From: Pyxidicoccus caerfyrddinensis
GTDB taxonomy: Bacteria; Myxococcota; Myxococcia; Myxococcales; Myxococcaceae
Assembly: GCF_010894405.1 (NCBI RefSeq)
Contig: NZ_JAAIYA010000027.1
Location: 58,605-122,604, forward strand
Reading direction: 5' to 3'
DNA: 64,000 nucleotides
Of this stretch, positions 36,291 to 45,180 are shown in pieces. The notes beneath the pieces were generated by a model. It was not told the origin of the DNA, ran no database searches, and was given only the letters and a program-made list of their open reading frames with translations. Position 1 is the first letter of the stretch. Each line of letters begins with the position of its first letter. The position numbers and the translations under genes were made by a program.

Positions 36291-37589
36291 CTATTCGAAG
36301 CCAAAGCTGGTGTCGAAAGTGGAAACGTTGAAGACCCCGCCGATGGCGAAGGCCTCGCGCATGTTCTGGTCTTCGACGGCCGTGCTCAACGAGCCGACGC
36401 TCACGGCCTCGCTGGCGTCGTGCGTCTCCTGGTAGCGGTGCTGGAGCAGGCCGCTCAGTTGTTCCTGGGCCGCGTGGTCCTCCAGGAAGTTGAGGGAGAA
36501 GTGGACCATGCCCTTCACGCCCGCGGCGCGGGTCTGGTCCACGACTCGCTGGATGACCTCCAGGGGCAGGCCCTCGAAGAGGAAGAGCTGGCCCTGGTAG
36601 CCGGTCTGCCGCTGGATGTCCTCCACCGCCCGCTTGATGAAGTACGGGACGATGACGTCGAAGGTGAGGTGCTGGTAGCGCGTCCACTGGATGCGCACGG
36701 AGAAGTCGGGCGAGTCGTAGCCCTCGGTGTCGTCGAACCCGGAGAGGTCGTAGGTGCCGGCCCGGGAGGTGAACTTCCAATGCGTCGTCTCACCGGGGAG
36801 CGGCGGCAGGCGGGGCGCGGACGTGCCATCCCACGCGGTGAACAGACTGCTCACGTCGGTGGTGCCCACGGACGCGGCGAGCGCGCCGCTGGGGCTGGCG
36901 GTGAGCACGAGCGTCTCACCGGGGTTCATCTTCAGGGCGGCCTTCGACTTGAGGCCCTCGCCGGAGTCCAGGCGCCGCAGCGTGAGGTAGCGTCCGCCGC
37001 CCTTCGTGAAGGTCCACTCGATGCGCGGGTAGACCTGGGTGATGCTGGAGAAGGCCACCTCCACGGTGACCTCGCTGGTGTCCGCGACGCGCGTCACCGG
37101 CTCCGAGAGCATGCTCTCGGGCTTCGGGGAGAACTCCTGCACCCGGACCAGTCCCTCCAGGGCCTGGATGAGCGCGGCGACCTCGTCGTTGGAATCACTT
37201 CCGGCGGGGGTGATTTCGCGGCGGAACAGCTCCAGGTCGAAGGGCAGTCCCAGGGCCGAGCGCACCGCCCCGGCCACGGCCTTCACCGTGCCTCCACCCG
37301 TGAAGTACGGCACCACCGCCTTGAGGCGGCGGCGGAAGGCGTCGTCCGGCTCCAGCGTGCCGTCGGCCAGCCTGCGGCGCTGCACGCCGAACGTGGCCGC
37401 CAGGCCGTCGAGCGCGTCGTCCTGGGCGTAGTTCACCCAGTGGGACTTCAGCAGCGCCTTGACGGACTCGTCCGCGCCCATGAGCTCGTGGCCGATGGCG
37501 TCCAGCAACCGCCGGAGCGACGAGGCGCCTTCCCGCGCGGAATAGGCGTCCGGGAAGAGCGCGGCGAGTCTGTCGGTCTTGAACGACAC
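36291..37589 (-). CDS. Phage tail protein I family baseplate component
   Basis: 432 residues from a GTG with AGGAGGG upstream. The first 150 residues match the tail protein I pattern: a helical start, then LKSHWVNYAQDDALDGLAAT, and FRRRLKAVVPYFTGGGTV. This family forms the wedge of P2-type baseplates together with protein J. The remaining 280 residues are an extension with a beta-sandwich region (YLTLRRLDSGEGL) and a domain beginning SPDFSVRIQW, so the protein is longer than P2 gpI. It follows baseplate J by 10 bp, exactly the P2 order. Confidence 0.85.
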   Translation of the reverse strand: MSFKTDRLAALFPDAYSAREGASSLRRLLDAIGHELMGADESVKALLKSHWVNYAQDDALDGLAATFGVQRRRLADGTLEPDDAFRRRLKAVVPYFTGGGTVKAVAGAVRSALGLPFDLELFRREITPAGSDSNDEVAALIQALEGLVRVQEFSPKPESMLSEPVTRVADTSEVTVEVAFSSITQVYPRIEWTFTKGGGRYLTLRRLDSGEGLKSKAALKMNPGETLVLTASPSGALAASVGTTDVSSLFTAWDGTSAPRLPPLPGETTHWKFTSRAGTYDLSGFDDTEGYDSPDFSVRIQWTRYQHLTFDVIVPYFIKRAVEDIQRQTGYQGQLFLFEGLPLEVIQRVVDQTRAAGVKGMVHFSLNFLEDHAAQEQLSGLLQHRYQETHDASEAVSVGSLSTAVEDQNMREAFAIGGVFNVSTFDTSFGFE

Positions 37590-37599
37590 CGTGCCCTCC

Positions 37600-39573
37600 T
37601 CAGGAGATTCCCGTGATGTCCACTGGCGCGAGGCCGGGCTTCAGCGTCGGGTACGCGGTGGAGCTGACCTGGAACTCCACGTGCGGATCATGTCCATCCG
37701 CCCCCAGGCGGAACCCCGGGTGGCCGGGCGCGTCCTTGATGTCGCTGTTCGTAATGGAGACCACCACCGTGTCGGCCGAGCTGGTGAAGGTGACCTGCTT
37801 CTCCACCTGGCAGATGCGCTGGGCCGGCTGGTCCGGGGCTGTCTTCAGCCGGGCCCGCAGCACCACGACGACGTTGAGCTTGAAGGAGCGGAAGCGCACC
37901 GCCGTGCCGTCCCCCTTCACCACGCTCAGCGTGAGGTCCGTCCGGTTCTGCGCCGGCACGTAGACGCCCGTGGCCTTGAGGCCGTCGAGCGCGATGACGG
38001 CGAGGTTGCTCTCGTCGGGCCGGATGAGCTCGCTCGACTTCACCACGAAGGGGTCGACGACCTGCCCCGTCTCCGAGGGGAGCGCCTCGCCCGGCTTCTT
38101 CTTCGCGAAGTCGAGCTGGGCCTCCGCCACGTCGGCGATTCCCGCCACCTGGTAGGCCAGCGCGGTGAGGCGCCGCACGTAGGCCGCCTCGCCAATGCCC
38201 AGCGCCCGGAGCGCCGCCACGACGGCGCGCTTCAGCGCGTCCAGCGAGTCCGCGGCCAGGCCCGCGTCGGGGATGACATACACCTTGCCGGACAGGAACA
38301 CGGAGGTGATGGCCTCCACGCGCACCAGGATGCCGGCGGCCCGCGTCTCGTCGATGGCCTTGACGAGCGTCGCCTCGTCGCCGCCCGAGTAGCGCACCCG
38401 CACTTCTCCGAGCGGAATGGACTCGTCCGTGGCGTGGTCCCTCACCTCCACGCCCTCCACCCCGTCCACCTCGAGGATGGAGTACTTGATGGCGTTGAGC
38501 GTGGCATTCCCCGCGCGCTCCAGGGCGTGCTTGGCGCGCTCGCGGAGCTGGTCGTCGGCCTCGGCCGCCTCTCCGCCGATGAGCGGCTCCTCGTTGGTGA
38601 CGCCGCCGTCGACGCCCCTGGGAGGCGTGGGCATGACGGTGATGCTGCCCGAGCCCACGTTGCCTTCCCGGCCCGGCTCCAGCGCCGTGACGGGCAGGGT
38701 CACGCTCTTCGGCTGGTACGTCACCACCAGGTCGCCCACAGGGGAGACGCCGTTGAGCGTGATGGTGCGCTCGTCGGCGCCGAAGTCCTTGCCCATCGCC
38801 GTGGGCTTCGTGGGGAGGTTGGTGGTCGTCCCCTTCACCCGCACGTGGGTGAGGACACCGATGCGATTCGCCGTCTTGAGCACGCCGCCCGTCTGGGTGC
38901 GGATCTCTTCCAGGGAGGACTCGATGAAGCCGCCCTCCGTCACCACGAAGAGCCGCCCCTGGGTGTCGGCCACGCGCGTCTTCGGGGAGATGACGACCTT
39001 CGTCCCCGTCTTCGGCGGCTTCTTCAGGAAGAACGTCACGAAGCCCGTGGCGGGCAGGGCCTGGTTGCGGACGATGCCGAGCAGGGCCACCACGTTGTCC
39101 AGCGCCACGCCCTGGGCGATGTCGATGAAGGCCCGGCGGTACGCCTGGTCCATCTGCTCGTAGAGAAACTTCAGCTCGCGCGCCACCGCCCGCACCAGCG
39201 TGCCGGCGACGCTGCCCGCGTTGAAGTCGGTGATGCCCGAGGGCAGATCCCGGTAGGTGTACTCCACGAGGACGCGGCTGTTGTCGTCCGGGTACCAGTC
39301 CGGATCCGCCGGGTTGGCGGGGGCGTTCCAGAGCAGGCGCCCGCTCGCGTAGCGGTAGTGGACGTTGCGCTCGAAGACGACGAACTGCTTGCGCCGCAGG
39401 CCGGTGACGCGGGAGACGTCGTGGACCGGCCCCTTGAGCTCGTAGGACGGCGTGTCCTTGCGGAACAGGAGGTCGAGCTGGGTCGGCTGCTCGACGCCCT
39501 CGCGGACGCTCTCCTCCAGCGAGTCGATGAGCTCCTGGAAGGGCTTGGAAAAGGGATGGCCAATCTCGGTCAT
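37600..39573 (-). CDS. Baseplate J-like protein
   Basis: 657 residues. Central region with MDQAYRRAFIDIAQGVALDN, followed by ARRFVTKT-like beta segments (TFFLKKPPKTGTKVVISPKT) and EPLIGGEAAEADDQLRERAK, is diagnostic of gpJ-type baseplate wedge proteins. The C-terminal 130 residues are an added beta domain (VPAQNRTDLTLSVVKGDGT). Its ATG overlaps the gp25 stop as ATGA. With gp25 and tail protein I it builds the baseplate that triggers sheath contraction. Confidence 0.92.
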   Translation of the reverse strand: MTEIGHPFSKPFQELIDSLEESVREGVEQPTQLDLLFRKDTPSYELKGPVHDVSRVTGLRRKQFVVFERNVHYRYASGRLLWNAPANPADPDWYPDDNSRVLVEYTYRDLPSGITDFNAGSVAGTLVRAVARELKFLYEQMDQAYRRAFIDIAQGVALDNVVALLGIVRNQALPATGFVTFFLKKPPKTGTKVVISPKTRVADTQGRLFVVTEGGFIESSLEEIRTQTGGVLKTANRIGVLTHVRVKGTTTNLPTKPTAMGKDFGADERTITLNGVSPVGDLVVTYQPKSVTLPVTALEPGREGNVGSGSITVMPTPPRGVDGGVTNEEPLIGGEAAEADDQLRERAKHALERAGNATLNAIKYSILEVDGVEGVEVRDHATDESIPLGEVRVRYSGGDEATLVKAIDETRAAGILVRVEAITSVFLSGKVYVIPDAGLAADSLDALKRAVVAALRALGIGEAAYVRRLTALAYQVAGIADVAEAQLDFAKKKPGEALPSETGQVVDPFVVKSSELIRPDESNLAVIALDGLKATGVYVPAQNRTDLTLSVVKGDGTAVRFRSFKLNVVVVLRARLKTAPDQPAQRICQVEKQVTFTSSADTVVVSITNSDIKDAPGHPGFRLGADGHDPHVEFQVSSTAYPTLKPGLAPVDITGIS

Positions 39574-40010
39574 GGCTTCTCCAGCGACAGGTCGAAGACC
39601 AGGTTGAGCGGGCTGGGCGCGTCGATGAGCTGGATGTCCAGCATCAGGCGGACCGTGTCCCGCTCACCCGGGAGGTTCACCGTCCGGACCGACTCGACCT
39701 TGAGGACGCGAGGGTCCATCTCGATGGCCTGCCGGGCAAAGGCCTGGAGCTTGAGGTGGGTGCGCGGCACGTTGGGCTCACCGATGAGCTCGTGCAGGCG
39801 AGAGCCGTAGGCCGGCCAGCCCAGCGGGGCCAGCTCGCCCTTGCGCACCCGCAGGCGCAGCGTGAGCGCCTGGATGATGTTGGTGTTGCCGCGCGCCAGG
39901 GCCAGGTCCCCGCCGGGGCCGCGCTCCTGCAACTGGGACAGGTCGAGCCCCTCCGCGTACTCCCGGAGGAGCAGGTCGTTGCCGAAGAGTCTCTCGCGTC
40001 CAGCCGGCAT
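39570..40010 (-). CDS. GPW/gp25-family baseplate wedge protein
   Basis: 146 residues from the ATG starting MPAGRERLFG, with AGGAGC eight bases upstream overlapping the TAG of the preceding gene. The frame is open for 640 bp further upstream but that is a shadow of the neighbouring gene. ALTLRLRVRKGELAPLGWPA and YGSRLHELIGEP, then ARQAIEMDPRV, match the gp25/lysozyme-like wedge family. It joins with J in the inner baseplate; the family is present in nearly all contractile tails, type VI systems and extracellular injection systems. Confidence 0.92.
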   Translation of the reverse strand: MPAGRERLFGNDLLLREYAEGLDLSQLQERGPGGDLALARGNTNIIQALTLRLRVRKGELAPLGWPAYGSRLHELIGEPNVPRTHLKLQAFARQAIEMDPRVLKVESVRTVNLPGERDTVRLMLDIQLIDAPSPLNLVFDLSLEKP

Positions 40011-40018
40011 GCTTGCTC

Positions 40019-40768
40019 CTATGCGGTGAGGGTGACGTTGCGACTCACGTTGTGGCCCACCGACCCGTCCAGGCTCTCCACGTACAGCGTGAGGACATAG
40101 GCCCCCGTCCCCAGGTTTCCCGGCAGCGCGCCGCTCCAGCGCACATAGGGCTTGTCGTCCGAGCCGATGAAGAATGTCAGCGCGCTCGCCGCGGGAATCA
40201 CCTCCGCCGTCTTCGACGCGTCCGGAGGCCCGGCGGGCGCAAAGCGGAAGCGGTAACGGAGGCCGTTGACCGCGTGGTAGTCCGGGTCCATCACGTAGGC
40301 CCCGGGCAGCGTCGGATGCTTCTTGCCCCACCGGGAAGGCGCCAGTGCCTCGAGCGGGGCCGACGCCTTGCTCAGGCTGTCGCCATCGTTCGCGGGCGTC
40401 TTCAGGGTGGCCTGGAGCCGGTGGATGACGCAGGGCTCGGGGCTGGCCGGGGCCCCGCCCGCGAAGGCCGACCGGGTGACCGCCTTGATGGAGGCCAGGT
40501 CGTTGCCGTCGCGGTCGGCTGCCGCCAGGGTGATGACGTGCGTTCCCACGTCGAGGGGCGTGGTCCAGTCGAGCTTCGCGGCGGAGTGGTCGGCCACGTT
40601 CAGCTCCGGGTGGTCCTGGGTCGCCGCCGCGTTGAGGGTGGAGTACCACTTGAAGAAGAGCCCCGCGGCGCTCCCCGCCCCGAGCTGTGCCTGGAGGCGC
40701 ACGTTCCCCGTGCCGGCGAGCTTCGCGCCGTTGGCGGGCTGCAGGATGTGGAGCACGAGGTCCGCCAT
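40019..40768 (-). CDS. Ig-like repeat protein of the baseplate region
   Basis: 249 residues. Two beta-sandwich-like halves: LHILQPANGAKLAGTGNVRL followed by DVGTHVITLAAADRDGND is the classic PKD/Ig turn pattern. The second half has LRYRFRFAPAG, KPYVRWSG and GAYVLTLYVESLDG. The ATG overlaps the PAAR-like gene stop (TGATG). It has no signal peptide. Sits between the tip protein and gp25, a slot that has no standard occupant in P2 or Mu tails, so it may decorate the spike or hold a payload. Function inferred from place only. Confidence 0.65.
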   Translation of the reverse strand: MADLVLHILQPANGAKLAGTGNVRLQAQLGAGSAAGLFFKWYSTLNAAATQDHPELNVADHSAAKLDWTTPLDVGTHVITLAAADRDGNDLASIKAVTRSAFAGGAPASPEPCVIHRLQATLKTPANDGDSLSKASAPLEALAPSRWGKKHPTLPGAYVMDPDYHAVNGLRYRFRFAPAGPPDASKTAEVIPAASALTFFIGSDDKPYVRWSGALPGNLGTGAYVLTLYVESLDGSVGHNVSRNVTLTA

Positions 40769-41202
40769 CACATCTGCCCGCTGGAGTTGAAGGTCGCCAT
40801 GCCCCCGGAGGGGAAGATGGCGGCCTTGTCGTTCACGACGTTGATGGGGATGTTGTTGATGGTGACGGTGGGGTTGCCCGTGCTCGGCAGCACCATGCCC
40901 GGCCACAGGGGCGCGCCCGTCATCCCCTGCATGGCCATCCCCTGGGCGACGATGGCCTGGGTGCCCGCCTTCACCGTCTTGTTGAAGCTGTTGACGATCC
41001 ACACCGTGGGCTGGGGCTGTGTCGGTGGCGCGGGAGGAGGCGGCAGGATGACCGGCGACGCCGAGCTGCACTGGGGCGGGCCCGAGGGCAACACCTCCAC
41101 CAGCACCTCGTTGGAGCCGACCTTCACCTTGCCGCCCGAGGACCCTTCGAGGGTGAGCAGGCCCTCCAGGTTGAGGACTCCTTCCAGGACCAGGTCGGCC
41201 AT
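40768..41202 (-). CDS. PAAR-like spike tip protein
   Basis: 144 residues. The C-terminal half carries GNPTVTINNIPINVVNDK and FPSGGMATFNSSGQM, with alternating hydrophobic residues and small turns that fit PAAR/DUF4280-like tip proteins. A Pro-rich linker (ILPPPPAPPTQPQPT) separates it from an N-terminal region with EGVLNLEGLLTLEG repeats. The start overlaps the spike gene stop (TGATG), so tip and spike are co-translated, as expected for partners that must assemble one to three. It likely forms the sharp point of the injected needle. Confidence 0.7.
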   Translation of the reverse strand: MADLVLEGVLNLEGLLTLEGSSGGKVKVGSNEVLVEVLPSGPPQCSSASPVILPPPPAPPTQPQPTVWIVNSFNKTVKAGTQAIVAQGMAMQGMTGAPLWPGMVLPSTGNPTVTINNIPINVVNDKAAIFPSGGMATFNSSGQM

Positions 41203-41894
41203 CAGACGGACCCTCCCGTAATCTTGTTGCCGTCGATGGTGGTACCCATGCCGGTCCCCACCTTCAGCTTGTCCTTGAGCTGCGTCTCCCCCGTCACCTT
41301 CAGCTTTCCGTCGACGGTCAGCTCGTCGCAGGTGATCTTGATGGGCTGCCCGTCGGACTTGATGTCGATCTCCCCTGCCTTCAGGGTGATGACCACCTTG
41401 TCCCCGGTCTTCAGCTCGATGTTGCCCTCGGGGTCGATCTTGATGCCCGCCTTGAACTCGCTGTTGTCCTCGGGCTTCGTCACCTCGCGCTGCACGTAGA
41501 TGGTGCCGTCGGCGGCGAAGCGCAGGTGGTTGAGCTTGCCGTCCGCGAGGCGGTGCTCGAAGAGGAGCTCGTCCTCCTTGAAGAGCGGCGCCCGCTCCTC
41601 CTCATGGTAGAAGCGGCCGGTGATGAGCGGCTGCTGCAGGTCCATGTCGAGGAACTGCACGAGCACCAGGTCCCCCACCCTCGGCGGGACGGCCACGCCC
41701 ACGTGGGTGACGGACATCGGCACCTTCTGCAGGTCGAGCCCCTCGTGCTTGAGGCGCACGTCGGCCTCGTAGTTCCGGGCGTCGTCCTTCTCCTCGTGCG
41801 CATACACGGCCGTCACCGTGGCGAGCAGGGGCCCACGACGGGCCGCCAGCTCCTCGCGCACCACGCGGCGCATGAGCGAGATGAGCTCGTTCAT
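41202..41894 (-). CDS. Baseplate assembly protein V / gp5-like spike
   Basis: 230 residues. The N-terminal OB-fold shows ARRGPLLATVTAV, then VTHVGVAVPPRVGDLVLVQF and LDMDLQQPLITGRFYH, the standard gpV/VgrG-C signature. The C-terminal 110 residues are a run of short beta strands (GNIELKTGDKVVITLKAG, TVDGKLKVTGETQLKDKL) that would fold into a trimeric beta-helix needle. Start overlaps the hub gene stop as ATGA. It puncture-tips the tube together with the PAAR-like protein. Confidence 0.9.
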   Translation of the reverse strand: MNELISLMRRVVREELAARRGPLLATVTAVYAHEEKDDARNYEADVRLKHEGLDLQKVPMSVTHVGVAVPPRVGDLVLVQFLDMDLQQPLITGRFYHEEERAPLFKEDELLFEHRLADGKLNHLRFAADGTIYVQREVTKPEDNSEFKAGIKIDPEGNIELKTGDKVVITLKAGEIDIKSDGQPIKITCDELTVDGKLKVTGETQLKDKLKVGTGMGTTIDGNKITGGSV

Positions 41895-42946
41895 TCGTCG
41901 CCCTCCACGCAGAGGGTGGCCTCGGTCAGGAAGCCGATGCCTCCTCCGAAGCGGTGCCGCAGTGCCTTCACGAAGCCCTTGGCGTTGAGGAGCGCCTCCG
42001 GTGCGTCCACCGTCTCCAGCGGGGCGCCCAGGTCCAGGGCCGCCTGTCCGAGGAGCGTCACCCGCTGCTCCCGCCGCGTGCGGCGAAGCCCCGTGAGGTA
42101 GCCGGCGGCGAACCGTCCCGCCAGGTCCTTCGTGCGCGCCACCGGGTCCAGCACGAGCGTCTCCTCGCCGTCCCCCGCGGAGTCCTCGAAGTCCGTGTCC
42201 TTGGCCGTCAGCCAGAAGCTCTTGTCCTCGCCCTGGCCGGACATGGGGCTCTCGCCGCCCACCACGACCTTGCGCTCCAGCGCCGGCCGCGAGCTGCCGA
42301 CCGTGGCGATGAGGTGCTTGCCGAAGGCCAGCGCTCCGCCTCCTCCCGCGAGCGCGCTCACTGCGCCCGCCGCGCCCGCCGCTGCTCCGACGAGCCCGCC
42401 AGAGCCAAGGTTCGCGGCCTCGCCCAACCCGCGGAAGTGGATCTTCCCCTCCCGGTCCGAGAAGACGTCGAAGCCCAGGCGCTCCGCGAGCCGCTTGAGC
42501 TGGGGCCAGGCACTGCGCCGCCGCTCCACGGCGAAGCGCGGCAGGGACACGCCGTCGGAGATGTCGCCCGCGTCGAGCCCTGCCTTCCCGATGAGGTCTC
42601 GCGCGATGTCGCCCGCGGTCTGCTCCTGGTAGTACGACGAGGCCCGCAGCTCGAGCAACGCGAGGACCGTGCCCGCGGCGAACACTTCCACGCCCGCCGC
42701 ATGCGGGCGGACCTCCACCACGGTGCCGGTGAACACGCGCTCCAGCCCGTCCTCGTCACCGAGCTCCAGCTCCGCCACGTCTCCGGGCACGACCTCACCA
42801 CGCTCCGCGAGCACGACGCGCAGCCCGTCGGCGGGGAGCTCCAGGCTGCGGTCCACGGCGAAATAGGACGGCCCGCCAGCCGGGCTGTCCGTGTCCGAAC
42901 GCAGGCTCCCGAGCGTGAGGGAGAAGTGTGGAGAGTGGCCGGCCAT
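41891..42946 (-). CDS. Late control gene D-like tail hub protein
   Basis: 351 residues from the ATG starting MAGHSPHFSLTLG, which overlaps the RHS gene stop by one base; the longer open frame is a shadow. Pattern of gpD/VgrG-N hubs: an early beta barrel (VFTGTVVEVRPHAAGVEVFA), then LRASSYYQEQTAGDIARDLI, then SAWPQLKRLAERLGFDVFSD and GKIHFRGLG. A Gly/Ala-rich loop (about 230-260) is an insertion. It forms the trimeric hub between tube and spike. Confidence 0.88.
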   Translation of the reverse strand: MAGHSPHFSLTLGSLRSDTDSPAGGPSYFAVDRSLELPADGLRVVLAERGEVVPGDVAELELGDEDGLERVFTGTVVEVRPHAAGVEVFAAGTVLALLELRASSYYQEQTAGDIARDLIGKAGLDAGDISDGVSLPRFAVERRRSAWPQLKRLAERLGFDVFSDREGKIHFRGLGEAANLGSGGLVGAAAGAAGAVSALAGGGGALAFGKHLIATVGSSRPALERKVVVGGESPMSGQGEDKSFWLTAKDTDFEDSAGDGEETLVLDPVARTKDLAGRFAAGYLTGLRRTRREQRVTLLGQAALDLGAPLETVDAPEALLNAKGFVKALRHRFGGGIGFLTEATLCVEGDE

Positions 42947-45180
42947 CAGAATCCCGAGTAGTCCCTGGCGTTCCTCTCGGTCCAGGCGTTCTGGTAGCCA
43001 TTGAAGATGAGGTCCCACTCGTAGAAGCCGAAGGCCGGCATCCCGAGGTGGAAGAAGGGGCCGAACCACGAGTACTGATTCACGTGCCGCAACTCGTGCT
43101 CGTAGAGGGTGTCATCCTTGGGAATGGTGACGGTTCCCCCATAGGCCGGAGGTGAGACGTTGGCTGGCAGGGCCACGTAGGCCGGATGCGTCTTCCAGTC
43201 CTTGTTCACGAAGAAGACGTTGCCGAAGGTGACGCCGAGCAGGCTCCGGAAGGAACCGAGCCAGCCGCCGGTGAAGACCAGCGCGAAGGCGTTGAGGCGC
43301 CCCGATGACGCCACGTCGATGCCCGGCGTCTGCCAGCTCACGTTGCCGAAGCTGAAGAGCCAGACGAGCCAGCGCACCACCTCGCCCACCAGACAGGTGA
43401 TTTCCACCGCGAGTCCGAACAGCGTGTTGGGCAGCGTCCAGATGGCGCCGAGGAGCGACAGCAGCACCCCGCCGAAGCTCCAGTGCCCGTTCGGGTCGAA
43501 GCGATTCACCGGGTCGTTGCAGCACCAGGCGTGGCGGTTGCGCACGCGAGGCTGCTTGAGCCACTCGCCCAGAATCTGGGCGCGCGTCATCCGCTGGTGC
43601 TGCGCCAGGCAGAAGGGACTCACGAGGCGCTCGTCGTCGGGAGCGCCCGTGTAGCTGTCCTCGGTGAGGAAGCGGCGCAGCGCCGGGTCGTACCAGCGGC
43701 AGCTCATCCAGTAGAGGCCGAGGTCGGCGTGGTAGACGCGCTCGCGGTGGAGGTACGGCAGCCGGGTGGGCCGGCCCAGCGGCACTCCGAACGGGTCGCA
43801 GGAGAACGGGCCCTCCACCGTGCCGTCCATCGCACCGGCGAAGACCAGGCTGCCGCGTCCGTCGCCGTGGAAGAAGACGGGCTCGCCCTCGGCGCGGGTG
43901 CGGAAGTCGATGGCTCCGACGAGGCCGGTGGGCATCCGCAGGAAGAGCCAGCGCGGGGCACCCGCTGCATCGGTGATGGCGAGCAGCGCGTCGTCGGGCC
44001 CGTACAGGTACCGCTCGACGCCCGCGTCCGTGCGCTTGAGCGCGAGCCGTCCCTTGTGGTCGTACATGCACTGCGCGAGGCGGTGGCCGTTCTCCAGGAC
44101 CGCGAGTGCCTCTCCCGCCTGGTTGTAGCGGTAGACGCGCTCCGTGGACGCGCGGCGCACGCGACGCACCTTGCCGGTCGCGTCCACGTCCAGCTCCAGC
44201 GGCTTGCCTCCACCGCCCTCCTCGCCCACGAGCTCGTCCATGGCGTCGTACTGGAAGCGCCAGTGCCGGCTTCCCTCCTCCGCCTCCACCAACCGGCCGA
44301 GCTCGTCGTAGCCGTAGGTCCGCTCACCGTCCTTCACGAGCCGGAACCCCGCGTCGTAGGCCAGCTCCTTCCGCCAGAGCACCTCCGCGCCCCGGCGCAG
44401 GTGCTTGCGCACGGGCCGCCCATCGCGCGTGTCGTGCCACGTCTCCTCACGCAGCCCATCCGCCGTCTCGCGCCAGCAGTGCTTCTCCTCGTCCGCGTAC
44501 CCGAACCGGGCCAGGACCTCTCCGCCCCACGCGAGGGAGCGCGGGCGGCCGCGCTCATCCCAGGCGTAGGTGATGGAGACATCCCAGGGGGCGAAGCGCA
44601 GCCGCGCGAGGCGGCCCTGGCTGTCGAAGTCCTGCTCCACCGTCAGGGCGACCTCCTCCACCACCTGTTCGAGGCGGGTGACATGGCCGCGCTCGTCATG
44701 GGTGAAGCGGGTCTCCTCGCGGTCGCTCCGGGCCAGGGAGACCCGACCCCGCGCGTCGTACTGGTAGGCGAAGGCGGCGGCGTCTCCGCGCAGCGTGCGC
44801 AGGAGCCGTCCCTGCGCGTCGTAGACGTGGCGCCGTGGACCGTCGGGACGGATCACCTCGACGAGCCGCCCCGCCTCGTCATAGCGGTACTCGGCCCACG
44901 GCTCTCCGTTGCGGGTGACCGTCAGCAGCCGCCCGTCGGGGCCGTAGCCGTAGTGCCACCGCGTGCCATCGGGCTCGGTGATGGAGGCCAGCTCTCCGTT
45001 GGCGAGCCAGGTGTAGCGGGACAGCGCCCCGCCCTCGCGCACCTCCCTCACCAGGCCGTCCTCGGCGGAGACCTGCCGTCCGGCCGAGGCGGCGGCCTGC
45101 CAGGCCTCGATGCGCGCGAGGCCCTCCTGCTCCAGGTGCGCGGCTGTCGATGCGGTGGGTCCGCCCATGTGCGTCCTCAC
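42946..45180 (-). CDS. RHS-repeat protein with C-terminal HExxH metallopeptidase-like domain
   Basis: 744 residues from a GTG that overlaps the preceding stop as GTGA. The first 540 residues hold about a dozen YD/RHS repeats (YGPDGRLLTVTRNG, YRYDEAGRLVEV) and end in the RHS core motif LYWMSCRWYDPALRRFLTED. The part beyond is different: two hydrophobic segments (GVLLSLLGAIWTLPNTLFGL; VVRWLVWLFSF), then YEHELRHVNQY, an HExxH zinc site, and about 30 residues later WTERNAR, a possible third ligand. RHS shells enclose toxins, so this is most likely a caged peptidase effector with membrane-seeking segments. It lies between tape measure and hub genes. No immunity gene follows, consistent with a target other than its own kind. 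Function inferred. Confidence 0.85.
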   Translation of the reverse strand: MRTHMGGPTASTAAHLEQEGLARIEAWQAAASAGRQVSAEDGLVREVREGGALSRYTWLANGELASITEPDGTRWHYGYGPDGRLLTVTRNGEPWAEYRYDEAGRLVEVIRPDGPRRHVYDAQGRLLRTLRGDAAAFAYQYDARGRVSLARSDREETRFTHDERGHVTRLEQVVEEVALTVEQDFDSQGRLARLRFAPWDVSITYAWDERGRPRSLAWGGEVLARFGYADEEKHCWRETADGLREETWHDTRDGRPVRKHLRRGAEVLWRKELAYDAGFRLVKDGERTYGYDELGRLVEAEEGSRHWRFQYDAMDELVGEEGGGGKPLELDVDATGKVRRVRRASTERVYRYNQAGEALAVLENGHRLAQCMYDHKGRLALKRTDAGVERYLYGPDDALLAITDAAGAPRWLFLRMPTGLVGAIDFRTRAEGEPVFFHGDGRGSLVFAGAMDGTVEGPFSCDPFGVPLGRPTRLPYLHRERVYHADLGLYWMSCRWYDPALRRFLTEDSYTGAPDDERLVSPFCLAQHQRMTRAQILGEWLKQPRVRNRHAWCCNDPVNRFDPNGHWSFGGVLLSLLGAIWTLPNTLFGLAVEITCLVGEVVRWLVWLFSFGNVSWQTPGIDVASSGRLNAFALVFTGGWLGSFRSLLGVTFGNVFFVNKDWKTHPAYVALPANVSPPAYGGTVTIPKDDTLYEHELRHVNQYSWFGPFFHLGMPAFGFYEWDLIFNGYQNAWTERNARDYSGF

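Noticed and set aside
42946..45180. Type VI secretion RHS effector
   Set aside because: No TssB/TssC, TssJLM membrane complex or ClpV genes are in the window; the neighbours are tail-type hub, spike, J and I genes.
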